Program-made: the position numbers and the translations under genes
Notes under the pieces: generated by a model
Seen by the model: the letters and a program-made list of their open reading frames with translations, nothing else
Database searches by the model: none
What the model was told of the DNA's origin: nothing
Assembly: GCF_000801105.2 (NCBI RefSeq)
Contig: NC_079517.1
Span: forward strand, 18,237,579 to 18,301,578
DNA: 64,000 nt
Reading direction: 5' to 3'
DNA from: Raphanus sativus
Lineage: Eukaryota > Streptophyta > Magnoliopsida > Brassicales > Brassicaceae
Part shown: piece after piece, positions 47,473 to 60,932 of the stretch
Position numbering within the stretch: the stretch's first letter is position 1
Layout: every line of letters begins with the position of its first letter

Positions 47473-48245
47473 CTTCTTGTTACAGTTTAGCAATTAGCTG
47501 GAGAGAAAAACAAGTTGATAAAAATGAGAAAGAGGGTAATGAAATGATTGATATATAGAGGAAAACGACAAGAGTTTGAACAGAAGAAGTTTCTCAACAG
47601 TTTCTTCTAAAACTTTGAACCACATTTTGGAACCATCTTTAAAATCAAATTTCAAAAATGAATATGCTCTGGCCCACCTTTTAATTTTAATTTTTTTTTT
47701 TTGCGTTACAGAAATAATGGCTCTCCAAGGACCATTCATCTAAGTTCTAAGTACAAATTCAATTGCAATAGACCAATGGCTCTTACAAGTCAAATGTCAC
47801 AGCTAACTAGGCATTCTTGATTACCTAGCTTTCTAGAATTCTTCTTTTAACACACACACAAAAGAAAAAAAAAACAAACTTTCAAATTTCTCAATTACCA
47901 AAACAGAGTGTAAAAAAAAAAAAAACAGAGTTCTAACTTCTAAGGAAATCAGAAACCGAGAATTGCACCACCGACACCTCATTAACTCTGCAAAACCCCA
48001 TTTTTAAACACTACAGACTACAGAGACTTAAAACTACATTTCACATCCAGAAATCCCGATGAAAAGCAAAAATAAAACCTTGAATGGGAGTGTGAAACAG
48101 AGTCATAGAGGGAATTCAAACCTCTGTTCCGTATGCTATGCAGATCGTATGAGAGAGAGATAGAATATAAGAAGAGAGAGAGAGATTGATTGGAGAAATG
48201 GGTGAATAATGGAGAGCAATAGCTTCTCTCTTATTATTATAAAGA
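47473..48245 (-). promoter_or_regulatory. 5' untranslated region, leader intron and promoter of GATA8
   Basis: Just upstream of the start codon, TCTCTCCAG at 47498-47506 is a good splice acceptor after a T-rich tract. A matching donor AGAG|GTTTGA lies at 48122/48121, so a leader intron of about 620 bases is likely. The first exon would run from about 48215 to 48122 and is rich in CT/GA. The minus strand near 48240 reads CTTTATAATAATAAG, a plausible TATA region. The structure is inferred from splice signals only. Confidence 0.55.
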
Positions 48246-48263
48246 GTTAGGTTTGAGAGACAC

Positions 48264-48280
48264 TTCTCTCTCTCTCTCTC
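48264..48280. repeat. CT microsatellite upstream of GATA8
   Basis: A short TTCTCTCTCTCTCTCTC run just upstream of the probable TATA region, with a second GA-rich run at 48172-48184. CT tracts of this type are common near plant transcription starts. Confidence 0.8.
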
Positions 48281-48289
48281 ATGTTTTGA

Positions 48290-51200
48290 TGCTAGCTGTA
48301 TTTTACCATACCTTACCCTGTCTTCATGTGGAAGTCTCTTTCCTTATCTCTCTCTAAACAATTTCATGAAAAAAAAAAAATATATCTTAATCTCACCTCC
48401 CTCATGTGGGTTCCATTTCTCATTGAGACTTTACCAAAGATGATTTTTATTCACAAACCTTGCTTAGTTGTTCAAAAAGTTATATTTGTTTTAAGGCAAT
48501 GGTTTAAGTAAAACTTATTAAAAAGATAAAAATAATAATAATTAAAGTTGTTTACGTGTTGTAACGGAAGATAAACATATGAACCTTATAGGATCAAATT
48601 GTCATAATAAACAAAAAGAATTTTCATTAAGTGAATATGGGTTCTATAATTTAATTAGATGTTTGACCAAAAAAAAATAATTTAATTAGATGATAAAATA
48701 AAATAAAATGTAAAATTATAACGCGCATTATTCTAGTAATGGTTTTGCTCCTACATAAGAAAAGTCAATGAGGTAATGGGAAGGTGAAATGGCACGAAGG
48801 AGATATATGATGTTTACACGTACATGTAATTCCAATTTTATATTCGAACTTTGTCTTATTTATTAATTTTCTTCCCAATGTTTATGCCACAAACTACGTG
48901 TAGCAAAGTGGATTTTTTTTTTCTAAATACATATTATATTTTGGAAAATACATATAAGTCTACTTCTTATGTAGGCTTTAGGAAACCTCCTTCAACTTTA
49001 TTTCTTTCTTTTTATGAAATAAAGCATTTAAGTGTTTTAAAGAATAAACAAAGGGATAGACAATAGGCTTCGTGATCATAGAAATAACTGCATCGTGTTA
49101 ACATATTTATAGTAATTACTTCATCGTGTTAACACATTTACGGTAATTATTTCAGCGTGTTAACATGTTTCATTTATTCATTATAGCTGTAAAATATATG
49201 TAGATTTCCTTTTCTTTGACATCTAAAATTACTTCATCTTGTTAACATATATGTACAGTCAATCGACAGAAAATATATGGGTCCTCAAATGTTTCCTGAA
49301 ATAATTAACTCAATAGCTAATTAAACATAATGATTAATTGTTAAAAAATATGTAATTAGATTTTGGACTATTTCATTTAGTTAGCTAAAGAGGCATGCAA
49401 TATTTACTATTTAGATCCCATTAAAGTAATTCCTATAAATGAAAGGTTGATCATTAACGTGTTGAAATCAATTAAATGATAATAAAAGATCTAATCATTT
49501 TCATATGGTAGTCGTAGATTTCATCATAAGGATTCTTTTCTAAGTTTCTAGTCTTACTGAAAAATGATGATACCAAATTATACAAATACACGGATAAACT
49601 TAATAGGCAGGTGCAGTCACCAAAAATCAAAGAAACAATGAATCTAAAGCCAAATAATCCACATTATTAGACATATATTAGCCCATGAGACTATCTTTTA
49701 TATCACCATTTTCTTAAGCTACCTTCGACTGTACTCTTAGTTTCATTACTTCAAGCACACTCTTTCCTAAGGAAAAGAATTATAATAACATGATCTACGA
49801 ATTTAATTCTATGCTGGTTTTCTAAGGTTCTCTGCTTTTGCACTTTCTTTTTTCTTCTTTTTAGTTTTCATTTTGCAGTAACTAACTTGGACTTCACTCC
49901 ATACACTATCACTTTCTTCTAAAAGACTCGTACGTCTCCATTACTGGGTAAATGACAAAAGATATATCCTGAAGGTGTTTATATATGTAACTATAAACTA
50001 TATAACATGTACGTATAATAAGATTTCGTCAATGGTTGTATGTTGAGACCACTTACAATATATCAAAAATAATAAGATTTATTTATTCAAATATATATTA
50101 TGCTATATATATTATGCTAATGAAAAGTTTGAACCTCAACCTATAGTTAGGACTAAAATGTTCGTGTAACTTACTAACTTGGGGCACACAAAGAAATAGC
50201 TTTCTCTCGTGGATGTGGATCATTAATCTAAAATTGATTAATACATCTCAACAAATATTGATTAAAGCGAGTAGATTTGTTTTCAAAACGCTACTTTCTC
50301 CAACCAAATTATTTTTTGTTCCAATAAAATCACTCAAACTCATGTATGAATAAGTAGGTAAGAAGTTTGCGAAACCCCATATCTATGAATGTGGTAGTAC
50401 TTCTGAGCTACACCTGAATATCAACATCTACAAGAAAAGGAAATTTTTTCAATCCACATTTATTGCAGAGTTAAAATCTCAATTGTATATTAAACCTATT
50501 TATTTGCTTTGTGTTGCCACCTCTACACATGAGTAATAACATATATACAAATCCGTGACGCATGATCTAGATAATTTATTTTAACTAGACATTTTTGGTA
50601 CAGGTTAACCGTATATACGATAACGTATGTTATACGATATCAATGAGACCATATGCGTATCTAGTCGGTGGAGGGCTATTACCATGTGCACATAGAACAG
50701 GTGATAGGCGCGGGTGACTTGCGAGCAAGTAAGAGCCCATGTTTTCTTTAGGACCCACCTTTGTCTGATATACGTGAGAAGATACGATTGAGATTGGCCC
50801 CACGCACATTTTAACGATTATTAAAACACGGTTTAAGAGCTAATTTGAAAACAATTATAAACCATTCAACAAGTCACGTGGTTTTGCATTGGGATCAGTT
50901 CTCTCTTCCTGACAAATGAATATTTCTCAACTCAAACGAATAGGCATCAGACACGTCGCAACAATCTCCACGTTAGATCATGTGCGTTGTGGGTCCTAGT
51001 AGTGTGTGAATCTCTACTTAGGCTAGCTCTTCGGGGAAGGACTCACTCAAGCGTACAAGCTCTTCTTCAACTCCAACTCCAACTCCAACAAGTCCAACGA
51101 TCAACGGATCAGTTCAATTATTCACTATACTCTATGGTCACCCACATGCACTAGCTTTTTGGAAATACTCAATTATTATCCGATATTTTATTTTGTATTT

Positions 51201-51640
51201 GAAACTGATGTGATTCGGACAATTCATGAACCTCTGAAGTTTTGTTATAAAGCAGTTTGTCAGCGATTCTTCACATGCTATATGAACTAAAGACACCTAA
51301 AGTATTTATACTTATTTTGGTCTATAAAAATACTATTATTTAAAGGAAAAAGTAGTTGGGCTAGCGACCTTCTGCTTGGGTTTTATACTAGTATAGAAAA
51401 AGACACAGACTTTGCCAAGGACTTTGGTATTGTAGTTTATACGTTTCTAATTTGTGGGAGCAGATTCACCGTTAAGTGTGGTCTATTTTTTCTTTCCTCG
51501 AAACAGAGATTATATTGACATGATGGTGGAATACATTGTTGGGACACTGAAGCCGGCAAGCCACATAGCTTCCGGAGACTAAGCCAGCGGATGAAAGAGC
51601 AATCCCTTGAGACTTTAGCCGGCGAAGAAGATTATGTTAT
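48290..51640. other. Gene-poor intergenic DNA upstream of GATA8
   Basis: About 3.3 kb without a supported gene. It is AT-rich, with a 31-base tandem repeat (listed separately). A short GC-richer piece at 51540-51625 has several GCCGGC words and resembles the remains of coding sequence, but matches nothing I know. The part next to 48290 should contain distal promoter sequence of GATA8. Confidence 0.45.
49091..49168. repeat. 31-base tandem repeat
   Basis: Unit CATCGTGTTAACAYATTTA followed by YRGTAATTAYTT, present two and a half times. Each unit holds the palindrome GTTAAC. A further diverged copy (CATCTTGTTAACATAT) lies near 49236. Confidence 0.8.
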
Positions 51641-51642
51641 TA

Positions 51643-51860
51643 TATTATTCCCTCCGTATGTTTTAGACATAAGCACAACTATTAAAAAATACTTTTTGCA
51701 TAGAAAACATCATTAAAATATAAATTAAAAACTATTTTAATTAATTACAAAATAGAAAATAAAATACTATTGACTACACAGTTTTTAATACAATTAAAAG
51801 TTATTTAGAAAATTGAAAGGACATTAATCTTATATGAGACATAATCTTTATAGGTTATTC
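51643..51860. mobile_element. Fragment of a MITE
   Basis: Starts ATTCCCTCCGTATGTTTTAGACATAAG, a typical plant MITE start of the CCCTCCGT type. It continues with AT-rich DNA to about 51845, where ATGAGACATAATCTT could be the remains of the other side. The second terminal repeat is not intact, so the right limit is uncertain. Confidence 0.4.
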
Positions 51861-51944
51861 TATCACAACCTATGTTATTCTTCATGACTCTCTCTAAACA
51901 AAATATCCACTTTTACTCTTAATGAATTTACTTTTTATTTTATT

Positions 51945-53340
51945 TTTTACTAGAGGCGTGTCCGTACTTCACGCGAAATATTATTTTATTGTTGTTAACT
52001 ATGATTTTTAAATAATGTAATTATGTGGTCCTTTATTTGTTAATAGCATTATTTGGTGTTTTTATTGTGTTATATAGTAATATGTGATAGTTGATATATT
52101 CTGTGTTTTTTTTCAATAGTGTGTCATTGTTTATATATAGTATTTATTAGTAGTGAAGTGAGCCTATGATATAAATCATATTGAATTTCAGTAACTTTGT
52201 ATTTAGGCATATGTTGATTAGGTATTTGTTGATTTTAAGATTGACAGTTCCAACGTTTAAAATTGTATTTATTTCTTTTCAATTATTTTAACATTATTAT
52301 TTTAAGATCTGATTTTTGGTGATCTGACTTTTATGTTCTCTTTTATAGTTCGAAGACAGTTCCACGATTGGCAGATTTCGTTTCGTCCACCCTTCCTTAT
52401 CTTTTATCTCATCTCGTTGCAGCTTTCATCAATTCTCGCGTCTATGTAGCTCCGCTCCAAGTTTAGATAGTGTTTTCCTCCGTGTATCTTTTATAGATTT
52501 GGAATGTTGTTTCTGGTCTCAAGCTTGGGCTTGGTTTCTCGGTGGTTGGCTTTCATTCTCCCTCCTTTAGGTTGTTTTTCTTCTTCCTCTGCTTCCCTTA
52601 GTGCGAATTTAGTCTCTTGGAACTTTGGTTTATCTATCCAGTGCTTTGTGTTTCTTCGCTGACATGTGTCTCTTATTTTTGTTTGTTTACTTTGTGAGGT
52701 GCTTCTTACCTCTTAGCTGGTGGTTGTGTTTATGGTACATCAGGCATATGTCTTCTTACTTCGTGGCGATTTTGGTCATCTGTTGATTATTCTTCTTCTA
52801 ACCCGTTTTCTTGGTTTTTTATGTTGGTCACTGATCGTGTTCTTTTGTGTTTGAGGGATTGCTTTGTCTCAGCGTATATCTTTCTATTTTTTCTAACTTC
52901 TGCTTGTTCAGGCCAAAACACTCTATGGTAAAGTAAGGTAAGTTAGTCTTCATTTCATCTATTTTCAGTTTTAGACTTTTATTGAGTTTGTATTACTTTG
53001 GTATTTTGCTTTTCTCTATGATTATGGAGATTTTATGTTTTGATTATCTGTTGTATTCTAGTTTATTTTTCTTAGTTTAGTTAATATTAAAATAATTATA
53101 TAATTTGTAAATGAAATAATAAAAATAGTTAATAAGTTTGTCACATTTGAGAGGTGTTTACCACGTTTTAAACGTGCAGCACATTTTAAACATGATTGTT
53201 GTACCTTCTTTTGTTTAATTGACTAGCTGTATCCGTCAAACTAGATTTCCATATTTGATCTTGTTGTATTAGTTATATCAAAAACATGCCAAGTTCAAAC
53301 AAGTTGTAAAATACTACGACAAACACAAGCTCACTACTAA
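51945..53340. other. T-rich non-coding DNA, possible transposon
   Basis: The block starts TACTAGAGGCGTGTCCGTACTTCACGCG, a GC-containing start within AT-rich DNA that resembles the ends of Brassicaceae Helitron-like or other repeats. The section 52330-52910 is pyrimidine-rich with many TTCTTCTT/CTTTTATC words and no sustained frame. No paired termini or transposase could be recognised. Confidence 0.35.
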
Positions 53341-53356
53341 ATCAGAAACACATAGA

Positions 53357-54425
53357 TTACTTTTCAAAAAATAGAGACTTCTTCAAATGAGAAGGCTTTG
53401 TCAACTTCTTTGGCCTCTTCAAGGCCTCTGCATCCTCTAGTGGATCGTCTTCAGCATCCTACAGTATATTATAAGATTCGTTTACTTGTTTAATCACATT
53501 ATTTTGGAATAATATATATATAAGTAAATAGACATTGAGACGAGAAGATTAGCACCCAATGTGAGACAATACAACTCAAGTGTTGGTACAATTCAACTAG
53601 TAATACTAATATTGTATCTAAACTAGTTGTATCATTTGAATTATTATTGTCGTAGTAGAAACACCAAACATGAATTCTTATGCATCTTTTTTAAACTCAT
53701 GATTATTTATATATTCTTTTGTAGTATACTCTTCTAAATTTATTTTTACTACAACTTTTTTTTTCTAGCTACGCAACTACTTTATTTGGCATCTGGTGCA
53801 AAAATATGAAGATGCTTTTTTCGAAAATAGCACAACTAGTATAATTAGTACAACTTGTAAAAAAAGTAACTATTCAAATCAAATATTGTGAAAAATAGAT
53901 TATTTATGTATCTTGAAACATGCAAGCGAGGGATTAGACCTACATATCTCATTGATTTTACATCATCGTCTTTTCTAGCATCATAGTACGCTGAAAACAA
54001 AAACCAAAAATCACCATATTAATTGCAAATTTGTATTGGTTATACTCGTTCTAATTGTACTAGTTGTACTGGTTATACTCAATCTAGTTGTACTAGTTCC
54101 AGTTATATCAGTTGTACTAGTTGTACTAGTTCGAGTTGTACTAGTTTTACTAGCAATACTTTGTGAAGTTCCGATATTCATAAGAATCAATGGGACAATC
54201 TCAAATTGGTCAAGTGGATTTCAGATAAGAGAAAATAGATTAAGGATGATAATGAGTTGATCGATTTGGAATAATAATAACAAGAAAACATGAATAAAAA
54301 TTTGGTTTAAGAACAAAAACACAAAGTTAGCAATGTGTTCTTATTCTTCTTCGCTGATGAATCCTTCTTCTTCTTAGTGTCTATTGGTGCAATTTTCTTG
54401 ACAGAGAGATAGACAGATCGAGAAA
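53357..54425 (-). pseudogene. Possible small unidentified gene or gene remnant
   Basis: Three exon-like stretches lie on the minus strand. Near 54410-54310 a lysine-rich stretch reads APIDTKKKKDSSAKKNKN, where the expected ATG is ATT. Near 53993-53890 YYDARKDDDVKSMRYVGLIP is preceded by the acceptor TTTTCAG. At 53461-53357 DAEDDPLEDAEALKRPKKLT runs on to SLFFEK and a stop, preceded by the acceptor CTGTAG. Composition and acceptor sites suggest real exons, but no family is recognised and no start codon is found. It could equally be chance. Confidence 0.3.
54043..54162 (+). repeat. 9-base minisatellite, CTAGTTGTA unit
   Basis: Roughly 13 variants of CTAGTTGTA follow each other (CTAATTGTA, CTGGTTATA, CTAGTTCCA, CTAGTTTTA). 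Because of the 9-base unit, the + strand frame stays open and reads as a run of V, L and I residues; that frame is a by-product of the repeat. Related CAACTAGT words are scattered at 53600-53850. Confidence 0.85.
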
Positions 54426-54429
54426 TCTG

Positions 54430-57400
54430 ATCGAGAGAGACAGAGTTCTGATCGTGAATGTGTGGAGGAGTTGTGTTGTGATGGAGCCTTTTTCAGTCGG
54501 GTCTGGTCGGGTTAAGAGCCGGGTAGGATAGTAATGTCAAGGATCGTAAATAAGTTGATGTCTTCTGGGATTTTAGTTACTTATCCGTCTTTTATATTTA
54601 AATTTTAATGTAAGATTAATAGAAATTATTGTTGGGTCATATTAGAATTTTTGAATGCCATGTGGGTCAAAGAAAGAATTTGATTCAAACATTTTATATA
54701 TTGAAACATCCAAAACTTCATATAATATCATACTTTAAGAAACAGAAAGAGTAGTAAATATGTACAATTTTACGTAACTAGACAAATAAAAGAAGACAAT
54801 AAATACAATTTACTGAATTTTCCTTTTTGGTCTTCTCAACGACTAAAAATGTCTGTGGATGACGGTTTCCAACTCTAAAATTTTGTTCGCTGTCGATGCC
54901 GTTTGTCGACTAGCTTAAGGTTTAGTATTTCGAATGTGATAGATCACATAATTTGAATTGCTAGCTCTAGCAGCCTAAAAATCTTTAAACTTCACCATGG
55001 TGTTCCTAAAAGTACTTAAATAGCTAATATATGTTGATGTTTCTGAGGGTGCCATCATACAAAACTTATTGATATATGAATTACTTGTACCGATTACAAG
55101 AGTATTTTTAACAATTCAACCTAATGATTCATTAATTTATGCTTCTTTACGTTATCACATTGTTCTCCTTGATCCATCCAAACATAGTAACTTATTTTGA
55201 AATACTGATTGATTTTTTTTCTTTTTGCACTTGGAACACAGTAACTCTATCTAGGTATAGACACAAATCGAATAATAGTATATTTTTAGTATTTGTGATT
55301 TGCTTCGTACTTCACAGATATATGATTATCCGATTTGCTTGATTCGCAAAAATACTGATATCTGGAAATTTTTTATATTTATGAATATTCATGGATATTT
55401 GTGAATAATTCATCCACTTTATTCAATACAAGTAATTAAATCTTTAAAAAATAATACCAGTTTATTTTTAAAAAAATATATTTTAACATAATAAAATGAT
55501 AAAGTAAAAGATTAATGAAACTATATGTTTTATAAATTTTTAAAATTAATATGTTTTCTTATAAAACAAATATTTTTAGAAAAACTGTAGTTTTGTATAA
55601 AGATTTAATATTCTTTTTTAATTTATTTTTATAAGTAACTTTTAAAATAAAAAATTAAATAAATTATATGTTAAATAATAATTATGTAATATTAAACATT
55701 TAAAATCTATATTTAATTGTAGATATACATCTATTTGCATAAAAATCGGAGATGATCAGATATTCGTCTATTATTTTTTTAGTATTTATGATTTTTTTGT
55801 TTTAACATATATTGATTTTTAATATTTGCTTTACTTCGAAGACTTTATGAATATCCAGATTTTTTAGATTGAATCGAAACGAAGAACAAATCGAATCAAA
55901 TTTAACGGATAAAATGTGAGGCCTAACTCAATCCATTCCATAATAGAACGACAATTCCCAACTTATGACTTTAAGGCTATCACTGTATGGTATCTCGAGG
56001 GCAATAGAAAAAGGTGGAATCTTTTATAAATAAAATCAAACATGATTCAAAAACATTTATTTAACCAAACAAATCTGTTTTATTTTCAACGAATATAGTT
56101 CAAAAACTTAATATTAAATACCACCAAATTTGTAAATGCATCAATATATCTTATTTAATCAAACCAAAATATATTATATTATATTTGGAACATAATCTAT
56201 TGGTATATATTTACTCCAACTATTATTTTCCTTTATTTAAAGATGAAAATAAGGGCCGTAAAATTAATTAAAATATATTTTGATTTAAGATTTATACATA
56301 AATATAATTATTAAAAAATATATGATTACAAAAAATAAAATGAAAATAAAATTTATAAAAATGTACAACAACAATATGTCTTGTTTACCAAATTATTAAA
56401 TACTTCCATATATATATATATATTAAACAGAAATATATATAAACCGATGGAAATATATTTCTAAGTTTGTTTACAATAAAAAGTTAACTAATAAAGTTAA
56501 ATAATATTAATATTAATTAGTGGTGGAAGCGGGTTACTAATGAAATTTAATTTTTATGATTGACAGGGTTTAACGGGTTTAAGTGAATTTTAATAAAAAT
56601 AAATATTCATATAAACTCATTTTGTTTAACGGGTTTTTAAATAGGTTATTCTAAAAATATTTATTAAATGTGATTCTACTTAAAGTTACTGAAGACCATA
56701 TTAGCCCAACTACATATATATATATAACATAATATGTTAAAAATTAAATTTTTAACATTTTTCAAAAAATTTGTTCAGTTTTAGGTGCGAGTTGAAATTT
56801 GATATTAGTTTTTGAATATAACACTTTAAGAACTATTCGAGTATATAGATCATGTCTAATAGAGTATGAGACTTTTATTTTGGGGATGATTGGGGTATAA
56901 ATATTATTGACTAAATTATGTTAGGTAACTACTAAGTAAATATAATATGTTGCAAACTTTAGGAATAAAGATTTAAAACAGTTTTTGAAATGCATATGAC
57001 ACAAGTGTATAGTTATTCAACTTGACATATTTAATATAGTCAAAAAAAGATATATTAAATTAAATTAATATTAAGCACTAATATAATTATGGAAAACACA
57101 AAAAGTAAATTAAATCATTTAAAAAATTTAAAACAAAACATATACCTGCCCTTCAAAGGGGATGTCAAAATCTAGTTAGGGTTTAAAAACTGAAGGAGTA
57201 AATATACATCACTCATATTCTATTTTCAGTGAAAAGTTTATTTGTAATTTGTTTGTCAAAGATATAAGATACGTGTACGAAAAAAAGAGAAATGATCATG
57301 GATGAAAAAGAAAAGATAGTGGGCAGTTACATTTTTCTGTGTATTATTTTATCTTTAGTATTTTAAATTTTTTTTTTGTAAAACATTAATTACGCGGTAG

Positions 57401-57737
57401 AATTTGATGATACGATTGGTCGTACGATTTACGCTTTAGTATGTAAAGATATCGTAAGACCGCATCCATAACTTTGATTTGTTAACTAATATTTCTTTTA
57501 AGCGTGATATATTAAAAAATCTACTAAACACAATTGACCAATTTGTGATAAAAATTCTTGTGATTCTTTCGGACACCAATTATATATCCACTCTATTCAT
57601 ATCTTTTGTGTGATTCCATACCAAATTTAGGTTTTAGTCTCTCGCAACCACATCTTTTTGCTAACTATACACCCACATTTTCGAACCATTAGTAAATCTG
57701 TAAAATGTAGAGTTGTCGGTCGTCGTTGTTGTAAGTA
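54430..57737. other. AT-rich intergenic DNA
   Basis: About 3.3 kb with no supported gene. The strip ending near 55925 with CGGATAAAATGTGAGGCCTAA resembles the end of a non-autonomous hAT-like repeat, but the other end is not clear. A second repeat-like strip with AACGGGTTT words lies at 56570-56650. Short TATATA runs are common. Confidence 0.4.
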
Positions 57738-57742
57738 GAAGT

Positions 57743-58366
57743 TCTAAGTGCAAAGACGACATAAACAATAGTACTGTAGAAAGTAAACCAAGAGACAAAA
57801 TAGACAAGTAAACATCAATTGCTCTTATTAGAAATCGCCTTGTAAACCCTATTACAAGGTATGCTTAGTCAGCTTTACACGTCTAGTGTTACACCCTAAC
57901 ACACGCCACTGAACAATCCTTAAGCAACCCTAATTTATGTCTCTCCTCCGTCAAGTACTTCAGCCACTGCTTCAGCACGACCCAGAACACCTCCAAGAGC
58001 TTTTCTCTCTCTATAAAATCAGCCTCCGTGTCTCTATCTCTCTACAGACGACCCTACAGCTATCTTATATTAGTTTCCACGTTCCCGAAATCCTAGTCTC
58101 CAAGGAACCACAATACGGACATCTTCCATATCAATAAGTGCAACTTTCTTTTTCTTGGAATGCACTTATTCCTCTTCTTTTAAGTCATAAACTTGCTCCC
58201 CAAGTTTATCCCTCTTTGCCTTTTCTCCAAGATACACGCTTGCTCTCCAAGTCTACACGACTCCAGCACAGCATCTTGACTCCACATGGTCTTCACCACT
58301 TCACATGACGTCTGCTTCAGCAACTACGTCAGCGACTACTTCAGGGCGGACATCTTTACATCAACA
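57743..58366 (-). repeat. 3' LTR of the Copia-type element
   Basis: On the + strand it starts TCTAAGTGCAAAG (the usual TG mutated to TC) and ends TTTACATCAACA. It is a long direct match to 60933-61556. Confidence 0.93.
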
Positions 58367-59049
58367 ATCTCCCCTTTTTAGTTTTGTGTGCTGATCAAGC
58401 ACAACATCCTTCTGGTTCAACAACCACGTTCCCCACTTGGAAACTCCCCCACGAAATGTGCTTTCTCCTCCACGAGATGTGCACCACAACATGCTTTTCT
58501 CCCCCATGAGATATGCATCCTCTTGACTTCTCTTGACCAGAACGTCATCATTCTCCCCCTGCTTGATTGCATACTAAGCTAAAACCGATGCTTAGATGTC
58601 AAGCCTTACAGACAAACCCGTCTGCTACTCCATGCGTAATCATGATACAGCCTCTGCTGCAGCGGAATATATTACACTTACTGCATCACTATCTGACGCA
58701 CCTGTCGAGCTACCTCTCGACCCACTTTTGTTGAGGACATGGTTTCCTTCATGCGTCGTCTCCTTGACTATGAGCCCTTCCTCATCTACCCCGAGTGCAG
58801 AGTGCCCTCTGCACTCGTTGTTATTGTCTTGGAGTGATTTCGCTATCACCCTCCTGAAGATCCTCTCGCATCACTTCCTGACGCACTTCGATCTCCTTCC
58901 CCTTTGTGCTATGGACAACTCCGTGTCCTAGCTCCAGACTTTATGCTTCTTGATCTTCCTCAAGATCACTCCTACCAGAGCTGCATCCCTCTTCTGATGT
59001 CTCATCCTTGATCTCATCAAGTAAGCCACTCTTGGCTACAGACACCTTT
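58367..59049. other. Internal remnant of the Copia-type element without pol motifs
   Basis: About 680 bases between the gag remnant and the 3' LTR. Frames on both strands are broken, and repeated words such as CACGARATGTGC occur at 58450-58515. The minus frame ends with HTKLKRGDC before the purine tract, a wording I associate with the end of Copia polyproteins, so a deletion of pol between gag and this tail is likely. Confidence 0.5.
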
Positions 59050-60880
59050 TCAACCTTCTTGTTTAGTGAACGTCTTGTTCACCCTCTTGACCATGTTTCT
59101 GCTCTTCTCACGAGCAAAACACTCCACCTTCTTATGTCCAACCTTCCCATAGAACCAACAGCACATCCGATGTTGATTCTTACTTGGCCTGACACAGTTG
59201 CTGATGCACCGATCAGCCTCCTTCCTCGTACCAGCTGCACAACCATGCTTCAGAACCCCATGTCTGACCTTCATGTTTCTGCACTACCTTTGGCTTGTTA
59301 CTCACAGCTCCACGCTGTATTACTTCCTGCCGCACTCCTTGTCGTACGTCCCGACGCACTTCCTGACAAGTCTCTTTGGCTCTACCTTTTGATGTGCTCC
59401 CACGCACAAAGTGTGACAGCCCCTTCTGTACTTCCTTAATACCCTCAGCTCCTCGATATCCCAGACCCCAGTTCACTTTGGCTGGTTGTCCCATCGAAAG
59501 TATCTTATCCAACTCCTTGGATCCACTATTGAGCATCCTGATCTGTTTGCGATTGTCAGCCAAATCATGTTCCAGCATCCTTGCTCTCTCTCGTTCTCCA
59601 ATAACAACTTCCCTCAACTCGCTCACCTTTTGCTCAAGAGATTCATTCTTCTCATTTACAGCAGCAAGTTCTTCACGAAGTTCTTCAAGCAACTCATTCT
59701 GCTTCTGAGCCACATCCTCCAATCTCAGATTCTGATCCTTGACCCTTAACCACTTGTTAAGCAGCACGTGATACTCCTCGTCATCTGTGCTGAGATCTGA
59801 ACCAGATGATTCATTAGATCCCTCCTTGCGTGCACCAAATGCAACCATATTCTTCAACATCTTTTCATCTTCTTTAGACTCTGACTCATCAGACGACTAC
59901 GATGAAACTCTTTTACCCTTCCTTGAGTTTGGACATTCACGCCGTGTGTGTCCAACACCTCTACACTCAGAGCACTTGAGCTCTCTTCGTTGTACCAACG
60001 GGCAGTTAGCCTTTATATGACCAACTCCTTCACACTCGTAGCACTTGAGACCTTCTCTTCTTCTGCTACTGTCACGATCACCTCCCTGGCGACCAAACTG
60101 ATTCCTCCCACCTGAGAAATTCATCCTCTTGCCAAAATTTCTAGCCAACATGCCCACGATATCTTCAAGCTTCTAAATTTTCTCTGCATCCTTGTCAACT
60201 ACAAGGGCTATACTCCTTGGCGTACCTCCTGATATAGACACCGAGCCACTGCCTGTCTCCATCTCTTTCGCCTTCAGCATACCCACAACCTTGTCAAACT
60301 TGAGTTCATCCGTGTTTGCAGTCATATTCAGGACCGCCTTCTGAGCTCCAAACCTTGCTGGAAGACAGCGTAGCAACTTCTTCACCAGCTTCTTCTCCTT
60401 GTACTTCTTTCCAAGTACACATGCTTCATGCGCCATAGCACTGAGTTTGGCACTAAAGCTCGCCACCGTATCAATATCTGACCACTTGAGATTCTCGAAC
60501 TGCGAACCAAGATGATCCAGACGTGTCCTCTTGACACTATCATCTCCTTCAAACGAATTCAGCAGGATCTCCCACGCCTCTTTAGCTGAAGTACTCTCCT
60601 GAATCAGCTGGAACTGCTCTACTTCAACAGCTCCGAAAATTGTCGAAAGCGCCTTTGCATTAAACTTTGATGCATTGCGCTCTGCCTCTGACCAATCCTC
60701 ATTTGGCTTAGGTTTCTTCCCATCTGCTGTGACTATGGTAGGCTCCTCCCAATCAGTCTCCACAGCTGTCCACGCATCTTCATTGATTCCTCGAATCAAC
60801 TGCTTTATGCTAGCCTTCCAATGACCATACTGGTCCGCATTCAACAGGATTGCATTCTGCACATAAATAACCATGTCCAT
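59050..60880 (-). pseudogene. gag-like protein of the Copia-type element, with stops
   Basis: The probable start is ATG at 60880 (MDMVIYVQNAI). Residues to about 235 form a UBN2/DUF4219-type gag domain (YGHWKASIKQLIRGINEDAW, STSAKEAWEILLNSFEGDD, LVKKLLRCLPARFGAQKAVL). In the same frame follow two zinc knuckles, CYECEGVGHIKANC and CSECRGVGHTRREC (about 60050-59930). A coiled coil rich in E, L and K comes next (about 59760-59560), and a basic region to 59213. Stops TAG at 60173-60175 and 59897-59899 interrupt an otherwise continuous frame. After a shift, 59274-59050 carries another knuckle-like CCWFYGKVGHKKVEC that lacks one cysteine of the usual pattern. Gag would package the element RNA. Confidence 0.82.
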
Positions 60881-60932
60881 CTTCACCTCTAGGATCACAC
60901 CAGTAACTTAGGTGACCCGCTCTGATACCACT

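Noticed and set aside
51945..53340. Helitron
   Set aside because: A suggestive start is seen, but no CTRR end with hairpin and no Rep/helicase sequence was found.
54036..54260. Hydrophobic V/L/I-rich + strand protein of 74 codons
   Set aside because: It is produced by the 9-base minisatellite, which keeps one frame open; no membrane protein is implied.
58596..59708. Several + strand frames of 87-143 codons within the Copia element
   Set aside because: They are antisense to the gag region and internal remnant, and show no domain.
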